Source of the DNA: Phytoactinopolyspora halophila
GTDB lineage: Bacteria; Actinomycetota; Actinomycetes; Jiangellales; Jiangellaceae
DNA length: 64,000 nt
Direction: 5' to 3'
Assembly: GCF_003287285.1 (NCBI RefSeq)
Contig: NZ_QMIG01000023.1
Coordinates: forward strand, 25,583 to 89,582
Shown piece by piece: positions 54,650 to 63,159 of the stretch. Every line of letters begins with the position of its first letter. The first letter of the stretch is position 1. The notes beneath the pieces are model-generated. The model searched no databases. It had not been told where the DNA came from and saw only the letters and a list, made by a program, of their open reading frames with translations. The translations under genes were made by a program, and so were the position numbers.

Positions 54650-56772
54650 CCACCCAGTTCGCCCCAGATCCGCACTCCTGGCACGTCACACTGGTCGAAA
54701 GCTCCGATGAACTCGACAGGCTGAAGAACGACCCGGGCATCGACGTCATCGACAGGCTCGATCAGCAATGGCGTGACCTTCAACACACGCTTCCCGCTCC
54801 GCCGGAAGCAGCGCTCACCGAGCCGTCGCGGTGGTACTTCTACCCGTGGCGGCGGACCATCGTTCACCTCCTCGGTCCGATCGGTTTCCAGACCCTTCGT
54901 TCGGATCGCAACCGGAACAAGATCACCGCCGAAGAGCAGCAGCGCTTGCGGCGGCTGAGCATCGGCGTTGTCGGGTTGAGTGTCGGACACGCCATCGCCC
55001 ACACCCTGGCTCTGGAAGGCCTCTGCCGCGAGATCCGCCTGGCGGATTTCGACGAGATCGAGCTGTCGAACTTGAACCGGATTCCGGGAACCGTCTTCGA
55101 CCTGGGAGTCAACAAGGCAATCGTGGCAGCGCGGCGGATCGCCGAGATCGACCCTTACATCGACGTGCACATCGAGCCGTCCGGGCTGAGCATCGAAACT
55201 GCCGACAGGTTCATGGACGGGCTCGACATCGTCATCGAAGAATGCGACTCGTTCGACGTCAAGCTCGCCACTCGCGAAGCCGCCCGGCGCCATCGATTGC
55301 CCCTCGTCATGGAGACCAGCGATCGCGGGCTGCTCGATGTCGAGCGTTACGATCTGGAACCCGAGCGGCCACTCTTCCACGGTCTCCTGGGCGATACGAA
55401 GCCCGCGGAGCTCATGGGGCTATCCACGCACGACAAGGTGCCCTATATCCTCAGAGTCCTGGAGCCACGAGAACTGTCAGCGATGATGGCGGCCTCGATG
55501 ACGGAGGTCGACGAAACCCTCAGCACGTGGCCACAACTCGGAGGCGACATCAACCTCGGAGCCGCCACCGTCGCTGCGGCGGTGCGCAAGCTCGGTCTGG
55601 GCCAGCACGTGCCGTCCGGCCGCGTACGAATCGACCTCGGTGAACACCTCGACGCACTCACCCAGCCTCCCGTTCCTGCCACGCTCGATGTCGGCGAGCA
55701 GGCACCAACCGATCCGGAACCCGCGCCTGACGAGCCACGCCAGGCAGTGGTGCATGCGGCTCGCCTCGCACCATCGGGGGGCAACACGCAGCCATGGATC
55801 TTTGCCGCCGACGACGACGCCCTGGACATCCACCTCGATCCCGCGCAAACGTCCACTCTCGACGTGGCGTTCCGCGGCAGCTACGTCGCCATCGGCGCCG
55901 CCCTGTTCAACGCCCGGGTCGCCGCCGCGCGGCACGGCATACTCGGTGGCGCGGAGATCTTCCCGCGCGGCCTCGACCAGGGGCCCGTTGCCACGTTGCG
56001 GTTCACCGACGGCTCGGACCCAGAACTCGCGAGCTTGTACGAGCCAATGCTGTCCCGGGTCTCGAACCGGCGGCTGACCGAATACCGGCCGTTGCCCCAC
56101 GGAGCACCCCAGGCACTCGCTGATGCCGCTCGGGCAGAAGGAGCGCACGCACACGTCGTCACCGACCGCGAGCGGCTCCGGGACCTGGCCGAGCTTTTCG
56201 GCGAGTCGGACCGATTGCGCTACCTGACTCCGCACCTGCACGAGGAACTGATGCGGGAGCTGCGGTGGCCCGGCTCGGAGAGCGTGGACTGGGGCCTGGA
56301 TGTACGCACCCTCGAACTCGACCCCTCGGATCTCGCCAAGCTCGACGTCGCCCAGCGCGCGGACGTCATGTCCGTCCTTGCCGAGCAGGACCTCGGCAGG
56401 GCGCTCGGCGAATCGACTCGTGATCGCCTCCTCGGGTCGTCCGCCCTGCTCGTCGTCACGATCAACGACGCCGATCCCGGCGCTTACGTACGGGGCGGAC
56501 AGGCCGTCGAACGCACCTGGATTCAGGCGGAACAGTTGGGATTGAGCGTCCAGGTGATCTCTCCCCTATTCATCTACGCGGTGAGTGATCACGACTATGA
56601 AGAACTCTCGGCACGGTATCGGGATCAGTTGCGAGAACTCCGTGAGAAATTCGACCATTTGACCGGTATCGATGACCAGACGATCGCTATCACAATGCGA
56701 ATCGGATACGCTCCAGGAATTAGCGCTCGAAGCCAGCGCCTCCCTGCTGAGCGCACGGTCCGGATACGTTGA
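54646..56772 (+). CDS. E1/ThiF-like adenylyltransferase fused to nitroreductase (MoeY-like, Rv1355c type)
   Basis: A 708-residue two-domain enzyme. Residues ~100-330 are an E1/ThiF Rossmann domain: GVVGLSVGHAIAHTLA (glycine loop), LADFDEIELSNLNR and DLGVNKAIVAARRIAEIDP keep the ATP/Mg residues, so carboxylate adenylation is likely. Residues ~360-690 are nitroreductase-like: ARLAPSGGNTQPWIF (FMN-binding loop), RVSNRRLTEYRPL, and GGQAVERTWIQAEQLGLSVQ. Fusion of these two domains is the hallmark of mycobacterial MoeY; a molybdopterin role for it is unproven. No ThiS/MoaD-like carrier is encoded nearby. GTG 54646 overlaps the acyltransferase stop, so both may act on one small molecule: acylation, then adenylation and FMN redox. 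Confidence 0.8.
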   Translation: MTTQFAPDPHSWHVTLVESSDELDRLKNDPGIDVIDRLDQQWRDLQHTLPAPPEAALTEPSRWYFYPWRRTIVHLLGPIGFQTLRSDRNRNKITAEEQQRLRRLSIGVVGLSVGHAIAHTLALEGLCREIRLADFDEIELSNLNRIPGTVFDLGVNKAIVAARRIAEIDPYIDVHIEPSGLSIETADRFMDGLDIVIEECDSFDVKLATREAARRHRLPLVMETSDRGLLDVERYDLEPERPLFHGLLGDTKPAELMGLSTHDKVPYILRVLEPRELSAMMAASMTEVDETLSTWPQLGGDINLGAATVAAAVRKLGLGQHVPSGRVRIDLGEHLDALTQPPVPATLDVGEQAPTDPEPAPDEPRQAVVHAARLAPSGGNTQPWIFAADDDALDIHLDPAQTSTLDVAFRGSYVAIGAALFNARVAAARHGILGGAEIFPRGLDQGPVATLRFTDGSDPELASLYEPMLSRVSNRRLTEYRPLPHGAPQALADAARAEGAHAHVVTDRERLRDLAELFGESDRLRYLTPHLHEELMRELRWPGSESVDWGLDVRTLELDPSDLAKLDVAQRADVMSVLAEQDLGRALGESTRDRLLGSSALLVVTINDADPGAYVRGGQAVERTWIQAEQLGLSVQVISPLFIYAVSDHDYEELSARYRDQLRELREKFDHLTGIDDQTIAITMRIGYAPGISARSQRLPAERTVRIR

Positions 56773-56793
56773 TCTTGCGAAACGAGGATTGAG

Positions 56794-59049
56794 TTGGACC
56801 CGGAGACAATCCAGCCGCTGTTGAAATCGCTGGGCAAGGCCACAACTGCGCTGTCCGTCGATCTACTCGAAGTCAACGACGGCATACCACTAGTTTCGTG
56901 GGGCAGCGCCGCCGATGCCGGAGTTCGCGGTGAAGCACTGTCGACGATGCGCAACGCCATCCGGGAGGTAACGGCCAAAGCGGCCGCCCTGGATGGCACC
57001 GATCCGATCCAGGAAGCAGCGATCCCGGGTTTCAGCCTCCTGGCGCACGGGCTCTGGCGCAACGACTTCCGGGGCAGCCTATGTGTGGTGCGCGAGGGCC
57101 ACGAGGCATGGACCGATAACGACCGCGCCCTGCTGGGTATGGCCACCGGCCTGTGCGGCTCGATCATCGAGGCAGGTCATGTCTCCGGCGAGCACGGCCG
57201 GCGGCTCGACCAGCTGGTCTCGTACGTCGCATCCGAACTCATGGGTGTCTCTGCCGCCGAGCTCTCCGAAACAACCCACCGCATCCTGGGCGAGCTCGGA
57301 CTGTTCTTCAACGTCGACACCTGTTTCCTTCGGTACAACGATCCAGAACTACAGGCAAGCGTGCTGATCGACGAATGGCCACGCCGCGAGCATGTTCCAG
57401 ATCCCGATCCGCTTGCCGTCGTGCCCTGGGATACGGACGACCCCATATTCGCCCGTGTCAAGGATCTCCGCGAGCCGTACTTCGTCCGTCCGGGCGATCA
57501 TCAAGACATGTATCAGGCACGCGTGAGCGCGGCCTCCGGCGTGGAGCAGGTGTCAGCCGCGACCGTTCCGCTGATCCGTGACAACGAAACTCGCGGCGTG
57601 CTTGGCTTCATTCATTTCGGGGACAAGGAATGGTCGAACGCCGAGGTCGGGGCGCTCAAGGCGATCGCCTCGCTCCTCGTCCAGCTGGATGCCCGGGTAT
57701 CAGCTGAAGAAGATCTTCACTATCAGGCTTATCACGACGAACTGACGGGCATGCCCAACCGGCGTGCCTTCGTCGAAGAACTCACATCTGTCTTCGAAGC
57801 CGACCCGAAGACACCCTTTTCGATCCTGTACATAGACATGGACCGCCTGAAGACGGTGAACGACGTCCTCGGGCACGCCGTCGGCGACCGGTTCATCGGA
57901 GCGGTCGCCAAGCGGTTGCGCGACTCGGTGCGCCCGGAAGACATCGTCGCCCGTCTTGCCGGCGACGAGTTCGTTGTCGTCTTGCGCGGCGTCCAGACCT
58001 CGCAGCACGCCGAACGCATCGCTCAACGGCTTCTCGACAAACTCAGCGAGCCGCTCGACATCGGCGGCCATGTCGTCAGCCGGAGCGCCTGCGTCGGAAT
58101 CGCCATCAATGGCAGCTCTTCCAGAGCCAGCACGGTAGACGATCTTCTGGCGAACGCCGATGTCGCCCTGCTGGAAGCGAAGAAGCGTGGCGGGAACTCC
58201 GTCGTCTCGTTCAACGACGAGCTGCACGTGCGCCTGCTGAAACGAGCGGACCTGGAACTACGGCTGCGCACCGCCATCGGTGACGGCGAGATGCTGCTTT
58301 ACTATCAACCCGAGTATGATCTTCGCAGTGGCGATATCACCGCGGCAGAGGCCCTGGTCCGGTGGCAGCATCCCGAGCGCGGCTTGATGCAAGCGGGCAA
58401 GTTCGTATCGGTCATCGAAGAGATCAACCTGTCGGCCGAGCTCGGCCGCTGGGTCCTGGACGAGGCGTGCCGGCAGCTCTCGGAGTGGAAGAAGTCCTCT
58501 CCTGTGGTACCACCCTCCATCCGGGTCAACATCTCTGCCGGTGAACTGATCAGTGCGGACTTCGTCAACTTCGTCGGTGCCCTGCTCAGCCGGTATGGCC
58601 ACTTGCCACAAGAACTCGGGATCGAGATCACGGAAAGTACGGTCATGCGGGAAGTCGACGATGTTCTGATGACGCTGCACGGGCTTCGCCAGCTGGGCCT
58701 GACGGTAGCGATCGACGACTTCGGAACCGGCTATAGTTCACTATCGCACCTCAAGGAGTTGCCGGTCGACATCTTGAAGATCGACCGCAGCTTCATCTCG
58801 TCCCTCCATACGGACAAGAGCGACCGCGCGATCGTCTCGGCGATCGTCCGGCTCGCCGAGGCATTCAACCTGACCACTGTTGCGGAGGGCGTTGAAGACG
58901 CATCCACGGCGACCACATTGGTAGAACTGGGCTGCCGCCGAGTGCAGGGCTATCTGATCGCCAAACCACTCGCGGCGGACAACTTCATCACATGGCTAAG
59001 TGAACCGCGCGACTACCTCGGCGCACCCAATCCTCTCGCGTCAACATGA
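56794..59049 (+). CDS. Double-GAF GGDEF-EAL c-di-GMP cyclase/phosphodiesterase
   Basis: A soluble bifunctional c-di-GMP enzyme of 751 residues. Two GAF-like sensor domains (about 1-122 and 145-305) precede GGDEF (~310-470) and EAL (~485-735) domains. The cyclase motif reads AGDEF (389-393), an accepted active variant. An allosteric I-site RxxD (Arg380-Asp383) lies exactly five residues before it. EAL is intact (Glu519), with RVNIS, EITEST, DDFGTGYSSL (from Asp641), KIDRSF and EGVE all present, so the phosphodiesterase should be active. Architecture matches mycobacterial Rv1354c/DgcA. The start is TTG 56794 after GAGGA (56783-56787), 21 bp after the E1 gene. No transmembrane segment is seen; the ligand is probably cytoplasmic. 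Confidence 0.93.
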   Translation: MDPETIQPLLKSLGKATTALSVDLLEVNDGIPLVSWGSAADAGVRGEALSTMRNAIREVTAKAAALDGTDPIQEAAIPGFSLLAHGLWRNDFRGSLCVVREGHEAWTDNDRALLGMATGLCGSIIEAGHVSGEHGRRLDQLVSYVASELMGVSAAELSETTHRILGELGLFFNVDTCFLRYNDPELQASVLIDEWPRREHVPDPDPLAVVPWDTDDPIFARVKDLREPYFVRPGDHQDMYQARVSAASGVEQVSAATVPLIRDNETRGVLGFIHFGDKEWSNAEVGALKAIASLLVQLDARVSAEEDLHYQAYHDELTGMPNRRAFVEELTSVFEADPKTPFSILYIDMDRLKTVNDVLGHAVGDRFIGAVAKRLRDSVRPEDIVARLAGDEFVVVLRGVQTSQHAERIAQRLLDKLSEPLDIGGHVVSRSACVGIAINGSSSRASTVDDLLANADVALLEAKKRGGNSVVSFNDELHVRLLKRADLELRLRTAIGDGEMLLYYQPEYDLRSGDITAAEALVRWQHPERGLMQAGKFVSVIEEINLSAELGRWVLDEACRQLSEWKKSSPVVPPSIRVNISAGELISADFVNFVGALLSRYGHLPQELGIEITESTVMREVDDVLMTLHGLRQLGLTVAIDDFGTGYSSLSHLKELPVDILKIDRSFISSLHTDKSDRAIVSAIVRLAEAFNLTTVAEGVEDASTATTLVELGCRRVQGYLIAKPLAADNFITWLSEPRDYLGAPNPLAST

Positions 59050-59199
59050 GATGGTCGTAACAATTCGCTACGGACGGTAAACTATGAGCAATCAGCGTGT
59101 CGGACAAACAGGGCCCTTGGCTCGGCTAGTAAAAGATGTGTTGAAATGTCGCCATCGGGGGACTCTACAGTGGTAGGGCGGCACAAGGGGAGTTCGATA

Positions 59200-59709
59200 A
59201 TGAACGATGAAAAGCAGATGGATCCCGACGACAAAGACTTCGCCAAGGTAGTGGGCGCTCGTCTCCGGACTCTTCGGCAGCGCAAAAGACTGTCACTGAA
59301 GGCAGTCGAACAGAACTCCGGCGGTACGCTGCGCGCGGCCGTCGTGGGTTCCTATGAGCGGGGAGATCGCGCGGCATCGGTCCGACGGCTCGCCGAGCTC
59401 GCCGACTTCTATGATGTTCCCGTCGACTGGCTGGTTTCGGACAAGAACAACACCGAGCCGCCGCCACCTGGCGTTGAGAGCAAACTCGTCCTCGACCTCG
59501 TCGCGCTTCGCAATGCCCCGCCTGAGGCCGAGCAATTGATCAACTTCGTGTACGGCGTGCAGAAGAAGCGTGACGATTTCGGTAGTGAAGTACTCACCAT
59601 TCGCGCCAACGACGTCTGGGTGATGTCCTCCGTCTACGGTCTCACGCCTTCCGAGCTTCGCGAGAAAATGATCAACTGGGGAGTACTCGTCCAGCGAGAC
59701 AGAGCCTGA
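59200..59709 (+). CDS. BldD-like XRE-family regulator with complete c-di-GMP-binding signature
   Basis: A 169-residue homologue of BldD, the c-di-GMP-dependent developmental repressor of streptomycetes. The N-terminal helix-turn-helix (GARLRTLRQRKRLSLKAVEQ then VVGSYERGDRAASVRRLAEL) is very close to BldD, and the C-terminal domain carries KLVLDLVAL. The c-di-GMP signature RXD-X8-RXXD is complete: Arg124-Asp125-Asp126, eight residues, Arg135-Ala-Asn-Asp138. ATG 59200 has AAGGGGAG 7 nt upstream; an upstream ATG in the frame lacks one. Its own promoter may be TTGAAA (59141) and TACAGT (59166). It lies 150 bp after the GGDEF-EAL gene. A paralogue rather than the master BldD is likely, given its context. 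Confidence 0.9.
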   Translation: MNDEKQMDPDDKDFAKVVGARLRTLRQRKRLSLKAVEQNSGGTLRAAVVGSYERGDRAASVRRLAELADFYDVPVDWLVSDKNNTEPPPPGVESKLVLDLVALRNAPPEAEQLINFVYGVQKKRDDFGSEVLTIRANDVWVMSSVYGLTPSELREKMINWGVLVQRDRA

Positions 59710-59710
59710 G

Positions 59711-59765
59711 CGAGATCCGATTGAATGGGGCTCCATACCAGATGGAGCCCCATTCAATCGTCTCG
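59711..59765. terminator. Strong bidirectional terminator between the regulator and holA
   Basis: Perfect 19-bp arms (59718-59736 and 59742-59760) with a 5-nt loop, extended after a 2-nt bulge by five more pairs (59711-59715 with 59761-59765). It fills the gap between the convergent stops at 59709 and 59770, so it can end both transcripts and insulate the signalling cluster from holA. Confidence 0.85.
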
Positions 59766-59769
59766 CCAC

Positions 59770-60747
59770 CTAACCCGAGCGCGCTTCGTCAATCCGCACG
59801 AGTGCTGTGGTCAGCGCGTGCGTCGAATCGTTGACGCCACCTTTCACTGCAAGATCGGCGGACGCGACAGCGCGAATGGCCCGCGCCAGGCCGGCCGGGG
59901 TCCAGCCCCTCAGCTGACCTCGCAGAATGCGTATCTTCCAGGGTGGAACACCGAGATCACGAGCGAGATCGGCGTCGCGGACACCGCGCGGCGCTCCGGA
60001 GAGCCGGGCGAGCGTTCGCAGCGCCGTCGCCAGGGCGCCGATGACCAAGACCGGATCGGTCCCGGTCTGCAAGGCCCACCGCAGCTCCTCGATGGCGGCG
60101 CCGGTCTTGCCCTCGACGGCACGGTCCGCTACAACCCAGCCCTTGACATCAGCTCTGCCCTCGAAGTACGTCCCGACCAGCTGCTGGTCGACCACGCCGC
60201 TGGGAGCGTCCGACGCAAGTTGTGACGCTGCCGAGGCCAGCGTTCGCAAGTCTCCCCCGACAGCTTCCACCAGCTGCCGAGCGGCTGCCTCGTCGATGCG
60301 CCCACCGGCATGGTGGACCTCCGAGCGGACGAACGACACCTGATCGTCGGCCTTCGTCAGCCGTTCCGCCTTGACCTCGTGCACCCCGGCCTTGCGTAGC
60401 CGCTCCAACAGCTTCTTCGCCTTCACCCCGCCGGGATGGACCAGGACCAGATACATGTCGTCCACGGGCTCATGGGCAAAGGCCACGAGCGCATCGCCCA
60501 CCGCATCGGGCACGTTCTGCACATCATGGATCACCAGAACCCGCGCTGTCGCGAAGAGCGATGGACTGGTGTGCTCGGCAAGCCCTCCTGCCGTCATCTC
60601 CGAGCCCGTCACTTCCGACACGTCGGCGTCGGGCTGTGCCCGGCGGGCCGCGCGTACCACCGCGGCCACGGCCCGCTCGGCAAGGAGCGTCTCCGGACCC
60701 ACGACGAGGGTGACCGGGACGAGCGGATCGACGGTTCTGGCAGCCAT
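59770..60747 (-). CDS. holA: DNA polymerase III subunit delta
   Basis: The clamp-loader delta subunit that opens the beta clamp. The 325-residue product has the AAA+-like N-domain without a Walker P-loop (VTLVVGPETLLAERAV, ARVLVIHDVQNV) and the helical C-domain (ALATALRTLARLSG, PPWKIRILRGQLRGW). The end STHALTTALVRI is typical. ATG 60747 is used. It follows comEC on the same strand with an 81-bp gap. Confidence 0.95.
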   Translation of the reverse strand: MAARTVDPLVPVTLVVGPETLLAERAVAAVVRAARRAQPDADVSEVTGSEMTAGGLAEHTSPSLFATARVLVIHDVQNVPDAVGDALVAFAHEPVDDMYLVLVHPGGVKAKKLLERLRKAGVHEVKAERLTKADDQVSFVRSEVHHAGGRIDEAAARQLVEAVGGDLRTLASAASQLASDAPSGVVDQQLVGTYFEGRADVKGWVVADRAVEGKTGAAIEELRWALQTGTDPVLVIGALATALRTLARLSGAPRGVRDADLARDLGVPPWKIRILRGQLRGWTPAGLARAIRAVASADLAVKGGVNDSTHALTTALVRIDEARSG

Positions 60748-60828
60748 ATCGACTCCAGCATGCCACGTGGCCCGGCCATCGGAGTACCCAGCTCGGCCCT
60801 CGACGTTTCCGCAGCCAGTCCGAACTGA

Positions 60829-63159
60829 TCATCGGCTGACAACACCCAGCCCGCCGCCGGTGCGCACCACCGCGAACGTGCCGTCTTCGTCGGTCCGGCG
60901 AACCTCAACACCCGCCCCCTCGAGCAGCGCCATGGTCTCGCCGGACGGGTGACCGTGGCGGTTCTCACCGACACCAACCAGCGCCAGGTCCATACCGAGA
61001 TCGGCCAGCATCCGTTCATCCTGAAACTGAGACCCGTGGTGTGCGACCTTGAGGACGTCTGCCCGCAGGTTGGGCTCGGCGGCACGAAGCGCCCGCTGGG
61101 CCAGCGGCTCGATGTCACCGGTGAATAGGAGGGCTACCTCGTCGGCGCGGATGGCGAGCACCACGCTGGCGTTGTTGGCGTCCGATTCGGACGACGAGCG
61201 GATGATCCGGCGTGGCCACAACACCTCGGTTACGAGACGGTCCCCGATCTCATACCTCTCCCCCGCCCGCGCTACCTGGATCGGCACGTCCGCTTCGTCC
61301 ATCCACCGCACCACCTGATCGGCCTGCGCCACCGGCTCGTCCAGCGGCGAGACGAGGACGCGGTCGACCTCGCGGCCCGAGAGCACACCGGGAACCCCCG
61401 CGACGTGATCGGCGTGATAATGCGTCAAGACCAGCAGTGGCACGTGGACGATTCCGAGCGAATCGAGACATCGCTGAATGAGCCGGGAGTCGGGTCCGGC
61501 GTCGATGACGACTGCCGAGCCCGGTCCGGCCCGTATCGCGAAGCCGTCTCCCTGCCCGACTTCGCACCCCGCCACCACCCATCCGGCCGGTGGCCAGCCC
61601 GGGCCGGGAAACGGGCGGAGCAGCGCGATGGCAACGATACCGGCCACGGCGACGCAGGCCACAGGTGTACGCAACACCAGGGGTATCAGTGCGACGGCAA
61701 CTCCGGCGGCGAGGATGCCCGCGAGCGTACCGGCGGCGCCATCTGGCCATTCGACCTCCGCACCGGGGTGACCGGCGAACCACCGGGCAACGGTGACGAT
61801 CCACCATGCTGGAAGGCCGCTCAGCCACGCCAGCATGCTCGCGACCCCCGGGATGGCGGCACTCGCCACGGTAGCCGCGACGCCGAGGACCATCGCCGGT
61901 GCGACAACGGGCGCCACCAGCATGTTGGCCGGCACCGACGCGACGCTGAACTGGCCGAATGCCGTCACGAGCAGTGGTGTGCACGCAACCTGAGCGGCCA
62001 GTGGCACTGCCAGGGCCAGGGCGAGCGGCCGGGGCAGCCGGCTCATCGACCGCTGCCAGGTGGGGACGAGGACGAGGATCCCGGCCGTCGCCGAGACCGA
62101 CAAGGCGAACCCTACAGATCGCGCCAACCACGGATCGACCAGCACCAGGACGCACACTGCCGCGGCCAGGGCGCGAAACGTGCGTCGCCGCCCTGCCGCC
62201 AATATTCCTGCCACGGCAATGGTGCCCATGACCGAAGCGCGCAGCACGCTCGGATCGGGCCGCACCAGCACGACGAACCCCGCCACCGATAGGACTCCGA
62301 CGACGGGCAGTCCGTACCCGCGCACGCCCGCCAGCCGCGCCGCACCCAGCACGGAGAGCAGGACGATGCTGACATGCGTCCCCGACACGGCCGTGAGGTG
62401 CGTGAGTCCGGTGACCCGCATGTCGTCCCGCAGGTCATCGCTCATCAGCGACTCGTCACCGACGACCATTCCGGGGATCAGCCCGCGGTGCGGTGCGGGC
62501 ACGGCGTCCACCGCCTCCCGGAGACCAGAGCGCATGGGCTCGGTCATCCGGGCCACGAATCCGGGCCCGCCCACCAGCTCCGGCTCGCCGTCGACCTGCA
62601 GGAAGGCCGCCACGTCCCCGTTCGCCGGTGACAGCCGGCCCCGCGCCCGCAGGCGCTGCCCGGGAAGCAGGTCCGTCCAGGGAGCGCCCCGCGCCGCAAG
62701 GAACACCGCGGTGCGCACGTCGATCGTGGTCCCCCGTCCGGAGATCTGGTCGATACGCATCCGGATCAGTACACGTTCCGGGTCGTCGCCCGCCGTGCCA
62801 GTGGTGGGTTCGCTCCGCGGACGCCGCGCGTCACCTGCGATCACACCCTCGACCTCTACGTGCGCCTTCTCCTCCGCGAGCTGGGCTACCGGACCGTCTC
62901 GTACCGGCGTGGCACGCGAGGCACCCGCGACGATCCCGACGGCCACACAGGCCAGCGATATCGCCGCGATCAGCCGGCCGGCACGGCCCAGCCGCCACGC
63001 GACGAGCGACATGCACCCGCCGAGCAATACCCACGCCACCGCGGCACGTTCGAGGGGAAGGGACAGACCCGCCAGCACCCCGGCCCACAGCGCCAGCGCG
63101 ATGGGAACGAGGCGAAGATCCGGCCGCTGCCTGCCGTCCCCAGCCACATCGCGGATCAC
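60829..63159 (-). CDS. comEC: ComEC/Rec2 DNA-uptake channel with metallo-beta-lactamase domain
   Basis: Transports single-stranded DNA across the membrane during natural transformation. An N-terminal DUF4131-type region with membrane helices (to about residue 170) is followed by the competence domain (VTGLTHLTAVSGTHVSIVLL and many helices to about residue 520). A C-terminal metallo-beta-lactamase domain carries TLTHYHADHVAGV-like residues (HYHADH seen), LLFTGDIEPLAQ and VAHHGSQFQDERM. The 776-residue length is complete. Start GTG 63159 overlaps the comEA stop. A full comEA-comEC set is present, but pili genes are outside the window. Confidence 0.95.
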   Translation of the reverse strand: MIRDVAGDGRQRPDLRLVPIALALWAGVLAGLSLPLERAAVAWVLLGGCMSLVAWRLGRAGRLIAAISLACVAVGIVAGASRATPVRDGPVAQLAEEKAHVEVEGVIAGDARRPRSEPTTGTAGDDPERVLIRMRIDQISGRGTTIDVRTAVFLAARGAPWTDLLPGQRLRARGRLSPANGDVAAFLQVDGEPELVGGPGFVARMTEPMRSGLREAVDAVPAPHRGLIPGMVVGDESLMSDDLRDDMRVTGLTHLTAVSGTHVSIVLLSVLGAARLAGVRGYGLPVVGVLSVAGFVVLVRPDPSVLRASVMGTIAVAGILAAGRRRTFRALAAAVCVLVLVDPWLARSVGFALSVSATAGILVLVPTWQRSMSRLPRPLALALAVPLAAQVACTPLLVTAFGQFSVASVPANMLVAPVVAPAMVLGVAATVASAAIPGVASMLAWLSGLPAWWIVTVARWFAGHPGAEVEWPDGAAGTLAGILAAGVAVALIPLVLRTPVACVAVAGIVAIALLRPFPGPGWPPAGWVVAGCEVGQGDGFAIRAGPGSAVVIDAGPDSRLIQRCLDSLGIVHVPLLVLTHYHADHVAGVPGVLSGREVDRVLVSPLDEPVAQADQVVRWMDEADVPIQVARAGERYEIGDRLVTEVLWPRRIIRSSSESDANNASVVLAIRADEVALLFTGDIEPLAQRALRAAEPNLRADVLKVAHHGSQFQDERMLADLGMDLALVGVGENRHGHPSGETMALLEGAGVEVRRTDEDGTFAVVRTGGGLGVVSR

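Noticed and set aside
59050..59199. A BldD-box (ACNCAGNGT type) in front of the BldD-like gene
   Set aside because: Only a half match (CAGCGT in ATCAGCGTGT) was found; not enough to claim autoregulation.
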